Shown here: positions 35,861-48,935 of the stretch, piece after piece
Layout of the letters: each line of letters opens with the position of its first letter
Numbering within the stretch: position 1 is the stretch's first letter
Assembly (NCBI GenBank): GCA_947034895.1
Contig: OX344763.1
Coordinates: forward strand, 54,559,025-54,623,024
Length of the DNA stretch: 64,000 bases
Origin: Rhytidiadelphus loreus
Lineage: Eukaryota > Streptophyta > Bryopsida > Hypnales > Hylocomiaceae
Direction of reading: 5' to 3'
Made by a program: the position numbers and the translations under genes
Notes under the pieces: model-generated
The model's database searches: none
Told to the model about the DNA's origin: nothing
What the model saw: the letters and a program-made list of their open reading frames with translations, nothing else

Positions 35861-36414
35861 GCATTCAAAACAATATGCACGTTTGGGTGGTCACTTTCAA
35901 TGATTTTGTGCGTGAAACTAAAAATTCGGGCAACGGTCTTGCCTTGCACTTTAATGACTGTCCAAGAAAATATAATGTCATGAACGTTCACGTAAAAAAA
36001 ATGGTAAAACATGTTTGTGCAAGTTGCATTTCTACCTAAACTGAAGCATTCAAATCAATATGCAAGTTTGGGTGGTCACTTTCAATGATTTTGTGCGTGA
36101 AACTAAAAATTGCGGCAACGGTCTTGCCTTGCAGTTTAATGACTGTCCAAGAAAATATAATGTCAAGAAAATTCACGTAAAGAAAATGGTAAAACATGTT
36201 TGTGCAAGTGGCATTTCTTCCTAAACTCAGGCATTCAAAACAATATGCACGTTTGGGTGGTCACTTTCAATGATTTTGTGCGTGAAACTAAAAATTGGGG
36301 CAACGGTCTTGCCTTGCACTTTAATGACTGTCCAAGAAAATATAATGTCATGAACGTTAACGTAAAGAAAATGGTAAAACATGTTATTGCAAGTGGCATT
36401 TATTCCTAAACTCA

Positions 36415-37560
36415 TGCATTCAAAACAATATGCACGTTTGGGTGGTCACTTTCAATGATTTTGTGCGTGAAACTAAAAATTGGGGCAACGGTCTTGCCTT
36501 GCACTTTGATGACTGTCCAAGAAAATATAATGTCATGGAAATTCACGTAATGAAAATGGTAAAACATGTTTGTGCAAGTTGCATTTATTTCTAAACTCAT
36601 GCATTCAAAACAATATGCACGTTTGGGTGGTCACTTTCAATGATTTTGTGTGTGAAACTAAAAATTGCGGCAACGGTCTTGCCTTGCAGTTTAATGACTG
36701 TCCAAGAAAATATAATGTCATGAACGTTCACGTAAAAAAAATGGTAAAACATGTTTGTGCAAGTTGCCTTTCTACCTAAACTGAAGCATTCAAATCAATA
36801 TGCACGTTTGGGTGGTCACTTTCAATGATTTTGTGCGTGAAACTAAAAATTGGAGCAACGGTCTTGCCTTGCACTTTGATGACTGTCCAAGAAAATATAA
36901 TGTCATGGAAATTCATGTAAAGAAAATGGTAAAACATGTTTGTGCAAGTGGCATTTATTAATAAACTCATGCATTCAAAACAATATGCACGTTTGGGTGG
37001 TCACTTTCAATGATTTTGTGCGTGAAAATAAAAATTGGGGGAACGGTCTTGCCTTGCATTTTAATGACTGTCCAAGAAAATATAATGTCATGAACGTTCA
37101 CGTAAAGAAAACGGTAAAACATGTTTGTGCAAGTTGCATTTATTCCTAAACTCATGCATTCAAAACAATATGCACGTTTGGGTGGTCACTTTCAATGATT
37201 TTGTGCGTGAAACTAAAAATTGGGGCAACGGTCTTGCCTTGCACTTTGATGACTGTCCAAGAAAATATAATGTCATGGAAATTCACGTAATGAAAATGGT
37301 AAAACATGTTTGTGCAAGTTGCATTTATTTCTAAACTCATGCATTCAAAACAATATGCACGTTTGGGTGGTCACTTTCAATGATTTTGTGTGTGAAACTA
37401 AAAATTGCGGCAACGGTCTTGCCTTGCAGTTTAATGACTGTCCAAGAAAATATAATGTCATGAACGTTCACGTAAAAAAAATGGTAAAACATGTTTGTGC
37501 AAGTTGCCTTTCTACCTAAACTGAAGCATTCAAATCAATATGCACGTTTGGGTGGTCACT
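36415..37560. repeat. 4-monomer (740-bp) spaced pair
   Basis: Bases from 36,415 match bases from 37,155. Both carry a GGAAATTCACGTAATG monomer followed by a TGTGTGAAAC monomer with GCGGCAACGG, CTTGCAGTTTAATG, a seven-A run before ATGG and a TTGCCTTTCTACC tail. In between lie a GGAGCAACGG monomer with a TTAATAAAC tail and a GGGGGAACGG monomer with AAAACGGTAAAAC. Confidence 0.8.
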
Positions 37561-37699
37561 TTCAATGATTTTGTGCGTGAAACTAAAAATTGGGGCAACG
37601 GTCTTGCCTTGCACTTTAATGACTGTCCAAGAAAATATAATGTCATGAACGTTCACGTAAAAAAAATGGTAAAACATGTTTGTGCAAGTTGCATTTCTA

Positions 37700-38460
37700 T
37701 CTAAACTGAAGCATTCAAATCAATATGCACGTTTGGGTGGTCACTTTCAATGATTTTGTGCGTGAAACTAAAAATTGCGGCAACGGTCTTGCCTTGCAGT
37801 TTAATGACTGTCCAAGAAAATATAATGTCAAGAAAATTCACGTAAAGAAAATGGTAAAACATGTTTGTGCAAGTGGCATTTCTTCCTAAACTCAGGCATT
37901 CAAAACAATATGCACGTTTGGGTGGTCACTTTCAATGATTTTGTGCGTGAAACTAAAAATTGCGGCAACGGTCTTGCCTTGCAGTTTAATGACTGTCCAT
38001 GAAAATATAATGTCATGAACGTTCACGTAAAGAAAATGGTAAAACATGTTTGTGCAAGTTGCATTTCTTCCTAAATTAAGGCATTCAAAACAATATGCAC
38101 ATTAGGGTGGTGACTTTCAATTATTTTGTGCGTGAAAATAAAAATTGGGGGAACGGTCTTGCCTTGCATTTTAATGACAGTCCAAGAAAATATAATGTCA
38201 TGAACGTTCACGTAAAGAAAATGGTAAAACATGTTTGTGCAAGTTGCATTTATTCCTAAACTCATGCATTCAAAACAATATGCACGTTTGGGTGGTCACT
38301 TTCAATGATTTTGTGCGCGAAACTAAAAATTGGGGCAACGGTCTTGCCTTGCACTTTAATGACTGTCCAAGAAAATATAATGTCATGAATGTTCACGTAA
38401 AGAAAATGGTAAAACATGTTTGTGCAAGTTGCATTTATTTCTGAACTCATGCATTCAAAA
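37700..38460. repeat. Rare-variant module, repeated at 42.7-43.4 kb
   Basis: The series GCGGC/CTTGCAGTTT with CAAGAAAATTC, then GTCCATGAAAAT, then a CTAAATTAAGG tail leading to ATTAGGGTGGTGAC and TTTCAATTATTTTG recurs 4,996 bp later. The later copy differs slightly (CACAGTAGGGTGGTGAC). The extra base over 27 x 185 is explained by the single insertion at 38,791-38,802. Confidence 0.8.
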
Positions 38461-38790
38461 CAATATCCACGTTTGAGTGGTCACTTTCAATGATTTTGTG
38501 CGTGAAACTAAAAATTGGGGCAACGGTCTTGCCTTGCACTTTAATGACTGTCCAAAAAAAAATAATGTCATGGAAATTCATATAATGAAAATGGTAAAAC
38601 ATGTTTGTGCAAGTTGCATTTCTTCCTATACTGAGGCATTCAAAGCAATATGCACGTTTGGGTGGTCACTTTCAATGATTTTGTGCGTGAAACTAAAAAT
38701 TGGGGCAACGGTCTTGCCTTGTACTTTAATGACTGTCCAAGAAAATATAATGTCATGAACGTTCACGTAAAGAAAATGGTAAAACATGTT

Positions 38791-38802
38791 TGTAAAAATT
38801 TG
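38791..38802. other. Only one-base insertion in the window
   Basis: After ACATGTT the sequence reads TGTAAAAATTTGC where other monomers read TGTGCAAGTTGC. This makes a 186-bp monomer at dyad 3. The next monomer is also unusual (TTTGAGAGGTCAC, GATTGTGTGCG) and shares GTAAAGACAATGGTAAAGC with monomers near 31,740 and 34,143. Confidence 0.85.
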
Positions 38803-39863
38803 CATTTATTTCTAAACTCAGGCATTCAAAACAATATGCACGTTTGAGAGGTCACTTTCAATGATTGTGTGCGTGAAAATAAAAATTGGGGGAACTGTCT
38901 GGCCTTGTACTTTAATGACTGTCCAAGAAAATATAATGTCATGAACGTTCACGTAAAGACAATGGTAAAGCATGTTTGTGCAAGTTGCATTTCTTCCTAA
39001 ACTGAAGCATTCAAAGCAATATGCACGTTTGGGTGGTCACTTTCAATGATTTTGTGCGTGAAACTAAAAATTTGGGTAACAGTCGTGCCTTGTACTATAA
39101 AAGTTGTGCAAAAGAATATAATGTCATCGAAATTCACGTAAAGAAAATGGTAAAACATGTTTTTGCAAGTGGCATTTATTCCTAAACCCATGCTTTCAAA
39201 ACAATATGCACGTTTGGGTGGTCACTTTCAATGATCTTGTGCGTGAAAATAAAAATTGGGGCAACGGTCTTGCCTTGCACTTTAATGACTGTCCAAAAGA
39301 AAATAATGTCATGGTAATTCATGTAATGAAAATGGTAAAACATGTTTGTGCAAGTTGCATTTCTTCCTAAACTCATGCATTCAAAACAGTATGCACGTTT
39401 GGGTGGTCACTTTCAATGATTTTGTGCGTGAAACTAAAAATTGGGGCAACAGTCGTGCCTTGTACTATAAAGGTTGTCCAAAAGAATATAATGTCATGGA
39501 AATTCACGTAAAGAAAATGGTAAAACATGTTTTTGCAAGTGGCATTTATTCCTAAACTCATGCTTTCAAAACAATATGCACGTTTGGGTGGTCACTTTCA
39601 ATGATTTTGTTCGTGAAACTAAAAATTGCGGCAATGGTCTTGCCTTGCACTTTAATGACTGTCCAAGAAAATATAATGTCATGAACGTTCACGTAAAGAA
39701 AATGGTAAAACATGTTTGTGCAAGTGGCATTTATTTCTAAACTCATGCTTTCAAATCAATATGCACGTTTGGGTGGTCACTTTCAATGATTTTGTGCTTG
39801 AAAATAAAAATTGGGGCAACGGTCTTGCCTTGCACTTTGATGACTGTCCAAGAAAATATAATA

Positions 39864-42428
39864 TCATGAACGTTCACGTAAAGAAAATGGTAAAACATGT
39901 TTGTGCAAGTTGCATTTCTTCCTAAACTGAGGCATTCAAAGCAATATGCACGTTTGGGTGGTCACTTTCAATGATTTTGTGCGTGAAACTAAAAATTGGG
40001 GCAACGGTCTTGCCTTGCACTTTAATGACTGTCCAAGAAAATATAATGTCATGAACGTTAACGTAAAGAAAATGGTAAAACATGTTTTTGCAAGTGGCAT
40101 TTATTCCTAAACTCATGCTTTCAAATCAATATGCACGTTTGGGTGGTCACTTTCAATGATTTTGTGCGTGAAACTAAAAATTGGGGGAACGGTCTTGCCT
40201 TGCACTTTAATGACTGTCCAAGAAAATATAATGTCATGAACGTTAACGTAAAGAAAATGGTAAAACATGTTTGTGCAAGTTGCATTTATTTCTAAACTCA
40301 TGCATTCAAAACAATATGCACGTTTGGGTGGTCACTTTCAATGATTTTGTGCGTGAAACTAAAAATTGCGGCAACGGTCTTGCCTTGCAGTTTAATGACA
40401 CTCCAAAAAAATATAATGTCATGAACGTTCACGTAAAGAAAACGGTAAAACATGTTTGTGCAAGTTGCATTTATTCCTAAACTCATGCATTCAAAACAAT
40501 ATGCACGTTTGGGTGGTCACTTTCAATGATTTTGTGCGTGAAACTAAAAATTGGGGCAACGGTCTTGCCTTGCACTTTGATGACTGTCCAAGAAAATATA
40601 ATGTCATGGAAATTCACGTAATGAAAATGGTAAAACATGTTTGTGCAAGTTGCATTTATTTCTAAACTCATGCATTCAAAACAATATGCACGTTTGGGTG
40701 GTCACTATCAATGATTTTGTGTGTGAAACTAAAAATTGCGGCAACGGTCTTGCCTTGCAGTTTAATGACTGTCCAAGAAAATATAATGTCATCAACGTTC
40801 ACGTAAAAAAAATGGTAAAACATGTTTGTGCAAGTTGCCTTTCTACCTAAACTGAAGCATTCAAATCAATATGCACGTTTGGGTGGTCACTTTCAATGAT
40901 CTTGTGCGTGAAACTAAAAATTGGGGCAACGGTCTTGCCTTGCACTTTAATGACTGTCCAAGAAAATATAATGTCATGAACGTTCACGTAAAAAAAATGG
41001 TAAAACATGTTTGTGCAAGTTGCATTTCTACCTAAACTGAAGCATTCAAATCAATATGCACGTTTGGGTGGTCACTTTCACTGATTTTGTGCGTGAAACT
41101 AAAAATTGCGGCAACGGTCTTGCCTTGCAGTTTAATGACTGTCCAAGAAAATATAATGTCAAGAAAATTCACGTAAAGAAAATGGTAAAACATGTTTGTG
41201 CAAGTGGCATTTCTTCCTAAACTCAGGCATTCAAAACAATATGCACGTTTGGGTGGTCACTTTCAATGATTTTGTGCGTGAAACTAAAAATTGCGGCAAC
41301 GGTCTTGCCTTGCAGTTTAATGACTGTCCATGAAAATATAATGTCATGAACGTTCACGTAAAGAAAATGGTAAAACATGTTTGTGCAAGTTGCATTTCTT
41401 CCTAAACTGAGGCATTCAAAGCAATATGCACGTTTGGGTGGTCACTTTCAATGATTTTGTGCGTGAAACTAAAAATTGGGGCAACGGTCTTGCCTTGCAC
41501 TTTAATGACTGTCCAAGAAAATATAATGTCATGAACGTTAACGTAAAGAAAATGGTAAAACATGTTTTTGCAAGTGGCATTTATTCCTAAACTCATGCTT
41601 TCAAATCAATATGCACGTTTGGGTGGTCACTTTCAATGATTTTGTGCGTGAAACTAAAAATTGGGGCAACGGTCTTGCCTTGCACTTTAATGACTGTCCA
41701 AGAAAATATAATGTCATGAACGTTAACGTAAAGAAAATGGTAAAACATGTTTGTGCAAGTTGCATTTATTTCTAAACTCATGCATTCAAAACAATATGCA
41801 CGTTTGGGTGGTCACTTTCAATGATTTTGTGCGTGAAACTAAAAATTGCGGCAACGGTCTTGCCTTGCAGTTTAATGACACTCCAAAAAAATATAATGTC
41901 ATGAACGTTCACGTAAAGAAAACGGTAAAACATGTTTGTGCAAGTTGCATTTATTCCTAAACTCATGCATTCAAAACAATATGCACGTTTGGGTGGTCAC
42001 TTTCAATGATTTTCTGCGTGAAACTAAAAATTGGGGCAACGGTCTTGCCTTGCACTTTGATGACTGTCCAAGAAAATATAATGTCATGGAAATTCACGTA
42101 ATGAAAATGGTAAAACATGTTTGTGCAAGTTGCATTTATTTCTAAACTCATGCATTCAAAACAATATGCACGTTTGGGTGGTCACTATCAATGATTTTGT
42201 GTGTGAAACTAAAAATTGCGGCAACGGTCTTGCCTTGCAGTTTAATGACTGTCCAAGAAAATATAATGTCATCAACGTTCACGTAAAAAAAATGGTAAAA
42301 CATGTTTGTGCAAGTTGCCTTTCTACCTAAACTGAAGCATTCAAATCAATATGCACGTTTGGGTGGTCACTTTCAATGATCTTGTGCGTGAAACTAAAAA
42401 TTGGGGCAACGGTCTTGCCTTGCACTTT
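39864..42428. repeat. 8-monomer (1,480-bp) higher-order repeat, 1.7 copies
   Basis: Bases 39,864-40,948 match 41,344-42,428. Shared rare markers are AACGTTAACGTAAAG, GACACTCCAAAAAAAT, AAAACGGTAAAAC, GTCACTATCAATG, GTCATCAACG and GATCTTGTGCG. Differences include GGGGGAACGG/GGGGCAACGG (near 40,172/41,652) and TTTTGTGCG/TTTTCTGCG. The match ends where TTTAATGAC becomes TTTGATGAC. Confidence 0.86.
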
Positions 42429-42710
42429 GATGACTGTCCAAGAAAATATAATGTCATGGAAATTCACGTAATGAAAATGGTAAAACATGTTTGTGCAAGT
42501 TGCATTTATTTCTAAACTCATGCATTCAAAACAATATGCACGTTTGGGTGGTCACTATCAATGATTTTGTGTGTGAAACTAAAAATTGCGGCAACGGTCT
42601 TGCCTTGCAGTTTAATGACTGTCCAAGAAAATATAATGTCATCAACGTTCACGTAAAAAAAATGGTAAAACATGTTTGTGCAAGTTGCCTTTCTACCTAA
42701 ACTGAATCAT
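41963..42710. repeat. 370-bp dimer, two copies
   Basis: A GGAAATTCACGTAATG monomer followed by a TGTGTGAAAC, GTCACTATC, GTCATCAACG monomer ends at 42,330 and is repeated 370 bp later, ending at 42,700. The second copy keeps GATCTTGTGCG in its first monomer. It sits directly at the right end of the 1,480-bp unit, so the dimer was probably inserted by a separate exchange. Confidence 0.8.
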
Positions 42711-43439
42711 TCAAATCAATATGCACGTTTGGGTGGTCACTTTCAATGATTTTGTGCGTGAAACTAAAAATTGCGGCAACGGTCTTGCCTTGCAGTTTAA
42801 TGACTGTCCAAGAAAATATAATGTCAAGAAAATTCACGTAAAGAAAATGGTAAAACATGTTTGTGCAAGTGGCATTTCTTCCTAAACTCAGGCATTCAAA
42901 ACAATATGCACGTTTGGGTGGTCACTTTCAATGATTTTGTGCGTGAAACTAAAAATTGCGGCAACGGTCTTGCCTTGCAGTTTAATGACTGTCCATGAAA
43001 ATATAATGTCATGAATGTTCACGTAAAGAAAATGGTAAAACATGTTTGTGCAAGTTGCATTTCTTCCTAAATTAAGGCATTCAAAACAATATGCACAGTA
43101 GGGTGGTGACTTTCAATTATTTTGTGCGTGAAAATAAAAATTGGGGGAACGGTGTTGCCTTGCATTTTAATGACAGTCCAAGAAAATATAATGTCATGAA
43201 CGTTCACGTAAAGAAAATGGTAAAACATGTTTGTGCAAGTTGCATTTATTCCTAAACTCATGCATTCAAAACAATATGCACGTTTGGGTGGTCACTTTCA
43301 ATGATTTTGTGCGCGAAACTAAAAATTGGGGCAACGGTCTTGCCTTGCACTTTAATGACTGTCCAAGAAAATATAATGTCATGAATGTTCACGTAAAGAA
43401 AATGGTAAAACATGTTTGTGCAAGTTGCATTTCTTCCTA

Positions 43440-44180
43440 AACTGAAGCATTCAAATCAATATGCACGTTTGGGTGGTCACTTTCAATGATTTTGTGCGTG
43501 AAACTAAAAATTGGGGCAACGGTCTTGCCTTGCACTTTAATGACTGTCCAAGAAAATATAATGTCATGAACGTTCACGTAAAGAAAATGGTAAAACATGT
43601 TTTTGCAAGTGGCATTTATTCCTAAACTCATGCTTTCAAAACAATATGCACGTTTGGGTGGTCAGTTTCAATGATTTTGTGCGTGAAACTAAAAATTGGG
43701 GCAACGGTCTTGCCTTGCACTTTAATGACTGTCCAAGAAAATATAATGTCATGAACGTTCACGTAAAGAAAACGGTAAAACATGTTTGTGCAAGTTGCAT
43801 TTATTCCTAAACTCATGCATTCAAAACAATATGCACGTTTGGGTGGTCACTTTCAATGATTTTGTGCGTGAAACTAAAAATTGGGGCAACGGTCTTGCCT
43901 TGCACTTTGATGACTGTCCAAGAAAATATAATGTCATGGAAATTCACGTAATGAAAATGGTAAAACATGTTTGTGCAAGTTGCATTTATTTCTAAACTCA
44001 TGCATTCAAAACAATATGCACGTTTGGGTGGTCACTTTCAATGATTTTGTGTGTGAAACTAAAAATTGCGGCAACGGTCTTGCCTTGCACTTTAATGACT
44101 GTCCAAGAAAATATAATGTCATGAACGTTCACGTAAAGAAAATGGTAAAACATGTTTGTGCAAGTTGCATTTCTTCCTAA
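43440..44180. repeat. Transition from zone 4 to the homogenised right zone
   Basis: N monomers with standard centres, one AAAACGGTAAAAC monomer and a GGAAATTCACGTAATG / TGTGTGAAAC pair lie here, like those at 36.4-37.5 kb. From about 44,180 the S and K' classes take over. I find no break, transposon or unique sequence at the change. Confidence 0.65.
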
Positions 44181-44574
44181 ACTCATGCTTTCAAAACAAT
44201 ATGCACGTTTGAGTGGTCACTTTCAATGATTTTGTGCGTGAAACTAAAAATTGCGGCAACGGTCTTGCCTTGCACTTTAATGACTGTCCAAGAAAATATA
44301 ATGTCATGAACGTTCACGTAAAGAAAATGGTAAAACATGTTTGTGCAAGTTGCATTTCTTCCTAAACTGAAGCATTCAAATCAATATGCACGTTTGCGTG
44401 GTCACTTTCAATGATTTTGTGCGTGAAACTAAAAATTGGGGCAACAGTCGTGCCTTGTACTATAAATGTTGTCCAAAAGAATATAATGTCATGGAAATTC
44501 ACCTAAAGAAAATGGTAAAACATGTTTTTGCAAGTGGCATTTATTCCTAAACTCATGCTTTCAAAACAATATGC

Positions 44575-44759
44575 ACGTTTGGGTGGTCACTTTCAATGAT
44601 TTTGTGCGTGAAACTAAAAATTGCGGCAACGGTCTTGCCTTGCACTTTGATGACTCTCCAAAAAAATATAATGTCATGGAAATTCATGTAATGAAAATGG
44701 TAAAACATGTTTGTGAAAGATGCATTTATTCCTAAACTCATGCTTTCAAAACAATATGC
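44575..44759. repeat. First S-class monomer
   Basis: This monomer is marked by GCGGCAACGG, TTTGATGACTCTCC, a seven-A run followed by TATAATG, and GGAAATTCATGTAATG. The first and a few later copies end TTTGTGAAAGATGC; most others have TTTTCTGCG and a TTTATTTC tail. The class resembles M in its right half and appears only from here on, where it is the commonest class. Confidence 0.82.
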
Positions 44760-46609
44760 ACGTTTGGGTGGTCACTTTCAATGATTTTGTGCGTGAAACT
44801 AAAAATTGCGGCAATGGTCTTGCCTTGTACTTTAATGACTGTTCAAAGAAATATAATGTCATGGAAATTCACGTAAAGAAAATGGTAAATCATGTTTGTG
44901 AAAGATGCATTTATTCCTAAACTCATGCATTCAAAACAATATGCACGTTTGAGTGGTCACTTTCAATGATTTTGTGCGTGAAAAGTAAAATTGGGGGAAC
45001 TGTCTGGCCTTGTACTTTAATGACTGTCCAAAAGAATATAATGTCATGGAAATTCACCTAAAGAAAATGGTAAAACATGTTTTTGCAAGTGGCATTTATT
45101 CCTAAACTCATGCTTTCAAAACAATATGCACGTTTGAGTGGTCACTTTCAATGATTTTGTGCGTGAAAATAAAAATTGGGGGAACGGTCTTGCCTTGCAC
45201 TTTAATGACTGTCCAAGAAAATATAATGTCATGAACGTTCACGTAAAGAAAATGGTAAAACATGTTTGTGCAAGTTGCATTTCTTCCTAAATTCAGGCAT
45301 TCAAAACAATATGCACGTTTGGGTGGTCACTTTCAATGATTTTCTGCGTGAAACTAAAAATTGCGGCAACGGTCTTGCCTTGCACTTTGATGACTCTCCA
45401 AAAAAATATAATGTCATGGAAATTCATGTAATGAAAATGGTAAAACATGTTTGTGCAAGTTGCATTTATTTCTAAACTCATGCATTCAAAACAATATGCA
45501 CGTTTGGGTGGTCACTTTCAATGATTTTGTGCGTGAAACTAAAAATTGGGGCAACAGTCTAGCCTTGCACTTTAATGACTGTCCAAGAAAATATAATGTC
45601 ATGAACGTTCACGTAAAGAAAATGGTAAAACATGTTTGTGCAAGTTGCATTTCTTCCTAAATTCAGGCATTCAAAACAATATGCACGTTTGGGTGGTCAC
45701 TTTCAATGATTTTCTGCGTGAAACTAAAAATTGCGGCAACGGTCTTGCCTTGCACTTTGATGACTCTCCAAAAAAATATAATGTCATGGAAATTCATGTA
45801 ATGAAAATGGTAAAACATGTTTGTGCAAGTTGCATTTATTTCTAAACTCATACATTCAAAACAATATGCACGTTTGGGTGGTCACTTTCAATGATTTTGT
45901 GCGTGAAACTAAAAATTGCGGCAACGGTCTTGCCTTGCACTTTAATGACTGTCCAAGAAAATATAATGTCATAAACGTTCACGTAAAGAAAATGGTAAAA
46001 CATGTTTGTGCAAGTTGCATTTCTTCCAAAATTCAGGCATTCAAAACAATATGCACGTTTGGGTGGTCACTTTCAATGATTTTGTGCGTGAAACTAAAAA
46101 TTGGGGCAACAGTCGTACCTTGTACTATAAATGTTGTCCAAAAGAATATAATGTCATGGAAATTCACCTAAAGAAAATGGTAAAACATGTTTTTGCAAGT
46201 GGCATTTATTCCTAAACTCATGCTTTCAAAACAATATGCACGTTTGAGTGGTCACTTTCAATGATTTTGTGCGTGAAAATAAAAATTGGGGGAACGGTCT
46301 TGCCTTGCACTTTAATGACTGTCCAAGAAAATATAATGTCATGAACGTTCACGTAAAGAAAATGGTAAAACATGTTTGTGCAAGTTGCATTTCTTCCTAA
46401 ATTCAGGCATTCAAAACAATATGCACGTTTGGGTGGTCACTTCCAATGATTTTCTGCGTGAAACTAAAAATTGCGGCAACGGTCTTGCCTTGCACTTTGA
46501 TGACTCTCCAAAAAAATATAATGTCATGGAAATTCATGTAATGAAAATGGTAAAACATGTTTGTGCAAGTTGCATTTATTTCTAAACTCATGCATTCAAA
46601 ACAATATGC

Positions 46610-46793
46610 ACGTTTGGGTGGTCACTTTCAATGATTTTGTGCGTGAAACTAAAAATTGGGGAACTGTCTGGCCTTGTACTTTAATGACTGTCCAAGAAAA
46701 TATAATGTGATGAACGTTCACGTAAAGAAAATGGTAAAACATGTTTGTGCAAGTTGCATTTCTTCCTAAATTCAGGCATTCAAAACAATATGC
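46610..46793. repeat. First G'-class monomer, 184 bp
   Basis: This monomer has AATTGGGGAACTGTCTGG with four G instead of the five in G monomers, so it is one base short. The rest combines a standard left part (GGGTGG, GAAACTAAAA) with the G-type centre. There are 14 such monomers from here to the right edge (one-base losses near 46,660, 49,618, 50,357, 52,206, 52,946, 54,055, 56,828, 59,602, 60,526, 61,265, 61,819, 62,559, 63,113 and 63,851). The ones near 46,709, 49,667, 52,255 and 56,877 also read AATGTGATG. Confidence 0.88.
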
Positions 46794-48935
46794 ACGTTTG
46801 GGTGGTCACTTTCAATGATTTTCTGCGTGAAACTAAAAATTGCGGCAACGGTCTTGCCTTGCACTTTGATGACTCTCCAAAAAAATATATTGTCATGGAA
46901 ATTCATGTAATGAAAATGGTAAAACATGTTTGTGCAAGTTGCATTTATTTCTAAACTCATGCATTCAAAACAATATGCACGTTTGGGTGGTCACTTTCAA
47001 TGATTTTGTGCGTGAAACTAAAAATTGGGGCAACACTCTAGCCTTGCACTTTAATGACTGTCCAAGAAAATATAATGTCATGAACGTTCACGTAAAGAAA
47101 ATGGTAAAACATGTTTGTGCAAGTTGCATTTCTTCCTAAATTCAGGCATTCAAAACAATATGCACGTTTGGGTGGTCACTTTCAATGATTTTCTGCGTGA
47201 AACTAAAAATTGCGGCAACGGTCTTGCCTTGCACTTTGATGACTCTCCAAAAAAATATAATGTCATGGAAATTCATGTAATGAAAATGGTAAAACATGTT
47301 TGTGCAAGTTGCATTTATTTCTAAACTCATGCATTCAAAACAATATGCACGTTTGGGTGGTCACTTTCAATGATTTTGTGCGTGAAACTAAAAATTGGGG
47401 CAACAGTCGTACCTTGTACTATAAATGTTGTCCAAAAGAATATAATGTCATGGAAATTCACCTAAAGAAAATGGTAAAACATGTTTTTGCAAGTGGCATT
47501 TATTCCTAAACTCATGCTTTCAAAACAATATGCACGTTTGAGTGGTCACTTTCAATGATTTTGTGCGTGAAACTAAAAATTGCGGCAACGGTCTTGCCTT
47601 GCACTTTAATGACTGTCCAAGAAAATATAATGTCATGAGCGTTCACGTAAAGAAAATGGTAAAACATGTTTGTGCAAGTTGCATTTCTTCCTAAACTGAA
47701 GCATTCAAATCAATATGCACGTTTGCGTGGTCACTTTCAATGATTTTGTGCGTGAAACTAAAAATTGGGGCAACAGTCGTGCCTTGTACTATAAATGTTG
47801 TCCAAAAGAATATAATGTCATGGAAATTCACCTAAAGAAAATGGTAAAACATGTTTTTGCAAGTGGCATTTATTCCTAAACTCATGCTTTCAAAACAATA
47901 TGCACGTTTGGGTGGTCACTTTCAATGATTTTGTGCGTGAAACTAAAAATTGCGGCAACGGTCTTGCCTTGCACTTTGATGACTCTCCAAAAAAATATAA
48001 TGTCATGGAAATTCATGTAATGAAAATGGTAAAACATGTTTGTGAAAGATGCATTTATTCCTAAACTCATGCTTTCAAAACAATATGCACGTTTGGGTGG
48101 TCACTTTCAATGATTTTGTGCGTGAAACTAAAAATTGCGGCAATGGTCTTGCCTTGTACTTTAATGACTGTTCAAAGAAATATAATGTCATGGAAATTCA
48201 CGTAAAGAAAATGGTAAATCATGTTTGTGAAAGATGCATTTATTCCTAAACTCATGCATTCAAAACAATATGCACGTTTGAGTGGTCACTTTCAATGATT
48301 TTGTGCGTGAAAAGTAAAATTGGGGGAACTGTCTGGCCTTGTACTTTAATGACTGTCCAAAAGAATATAATGTCATGGAAATTCACCTAAAGAAAATGGT
48401 AAAACATGTTTTTGCAAGTGGCATTTATTCCTAAACTCATGCTTTCAAAACAATATGCACGTTTGAGTGGTCACTTTCAATGATTTTGTGCGTGAAAATA
48501 AAAATTGGGGGAACGGTCTTGCCTTGCACTTTAATGACTGTCCAAGAAAATATAATGTCATGAACGTTCACGTAAAGAAAATGGTAAAACATGTTTGTGC
48601 AAGTTGCATTTCTTCCTAAATTCAGGCATTCAAAACAATATGCACGTTTGGGTGGTCACTTTCAATGATTTTCTGCGTGAAACTAAAAATTGCGGCAACG
48701 GTCTTGCCTTGCACTTTGATGACTCTCCAAAAAAATATAATGTCATGGAAATTCATGTAATGAAAATGGTAAAACATGTTTGTGCAAGTTGCATTTATTT
48801 CTAAACTCATACATTCAAAACAATATGCACGTTTGGGTGGTCACTTTCAATGATTTTGTGCGTGAAACTAAAAATTGCGGCAACGGTCTTGCCTTGCACT
48901 TTAATGACTGTCCAAGAAAATATAATGTCATAAAC

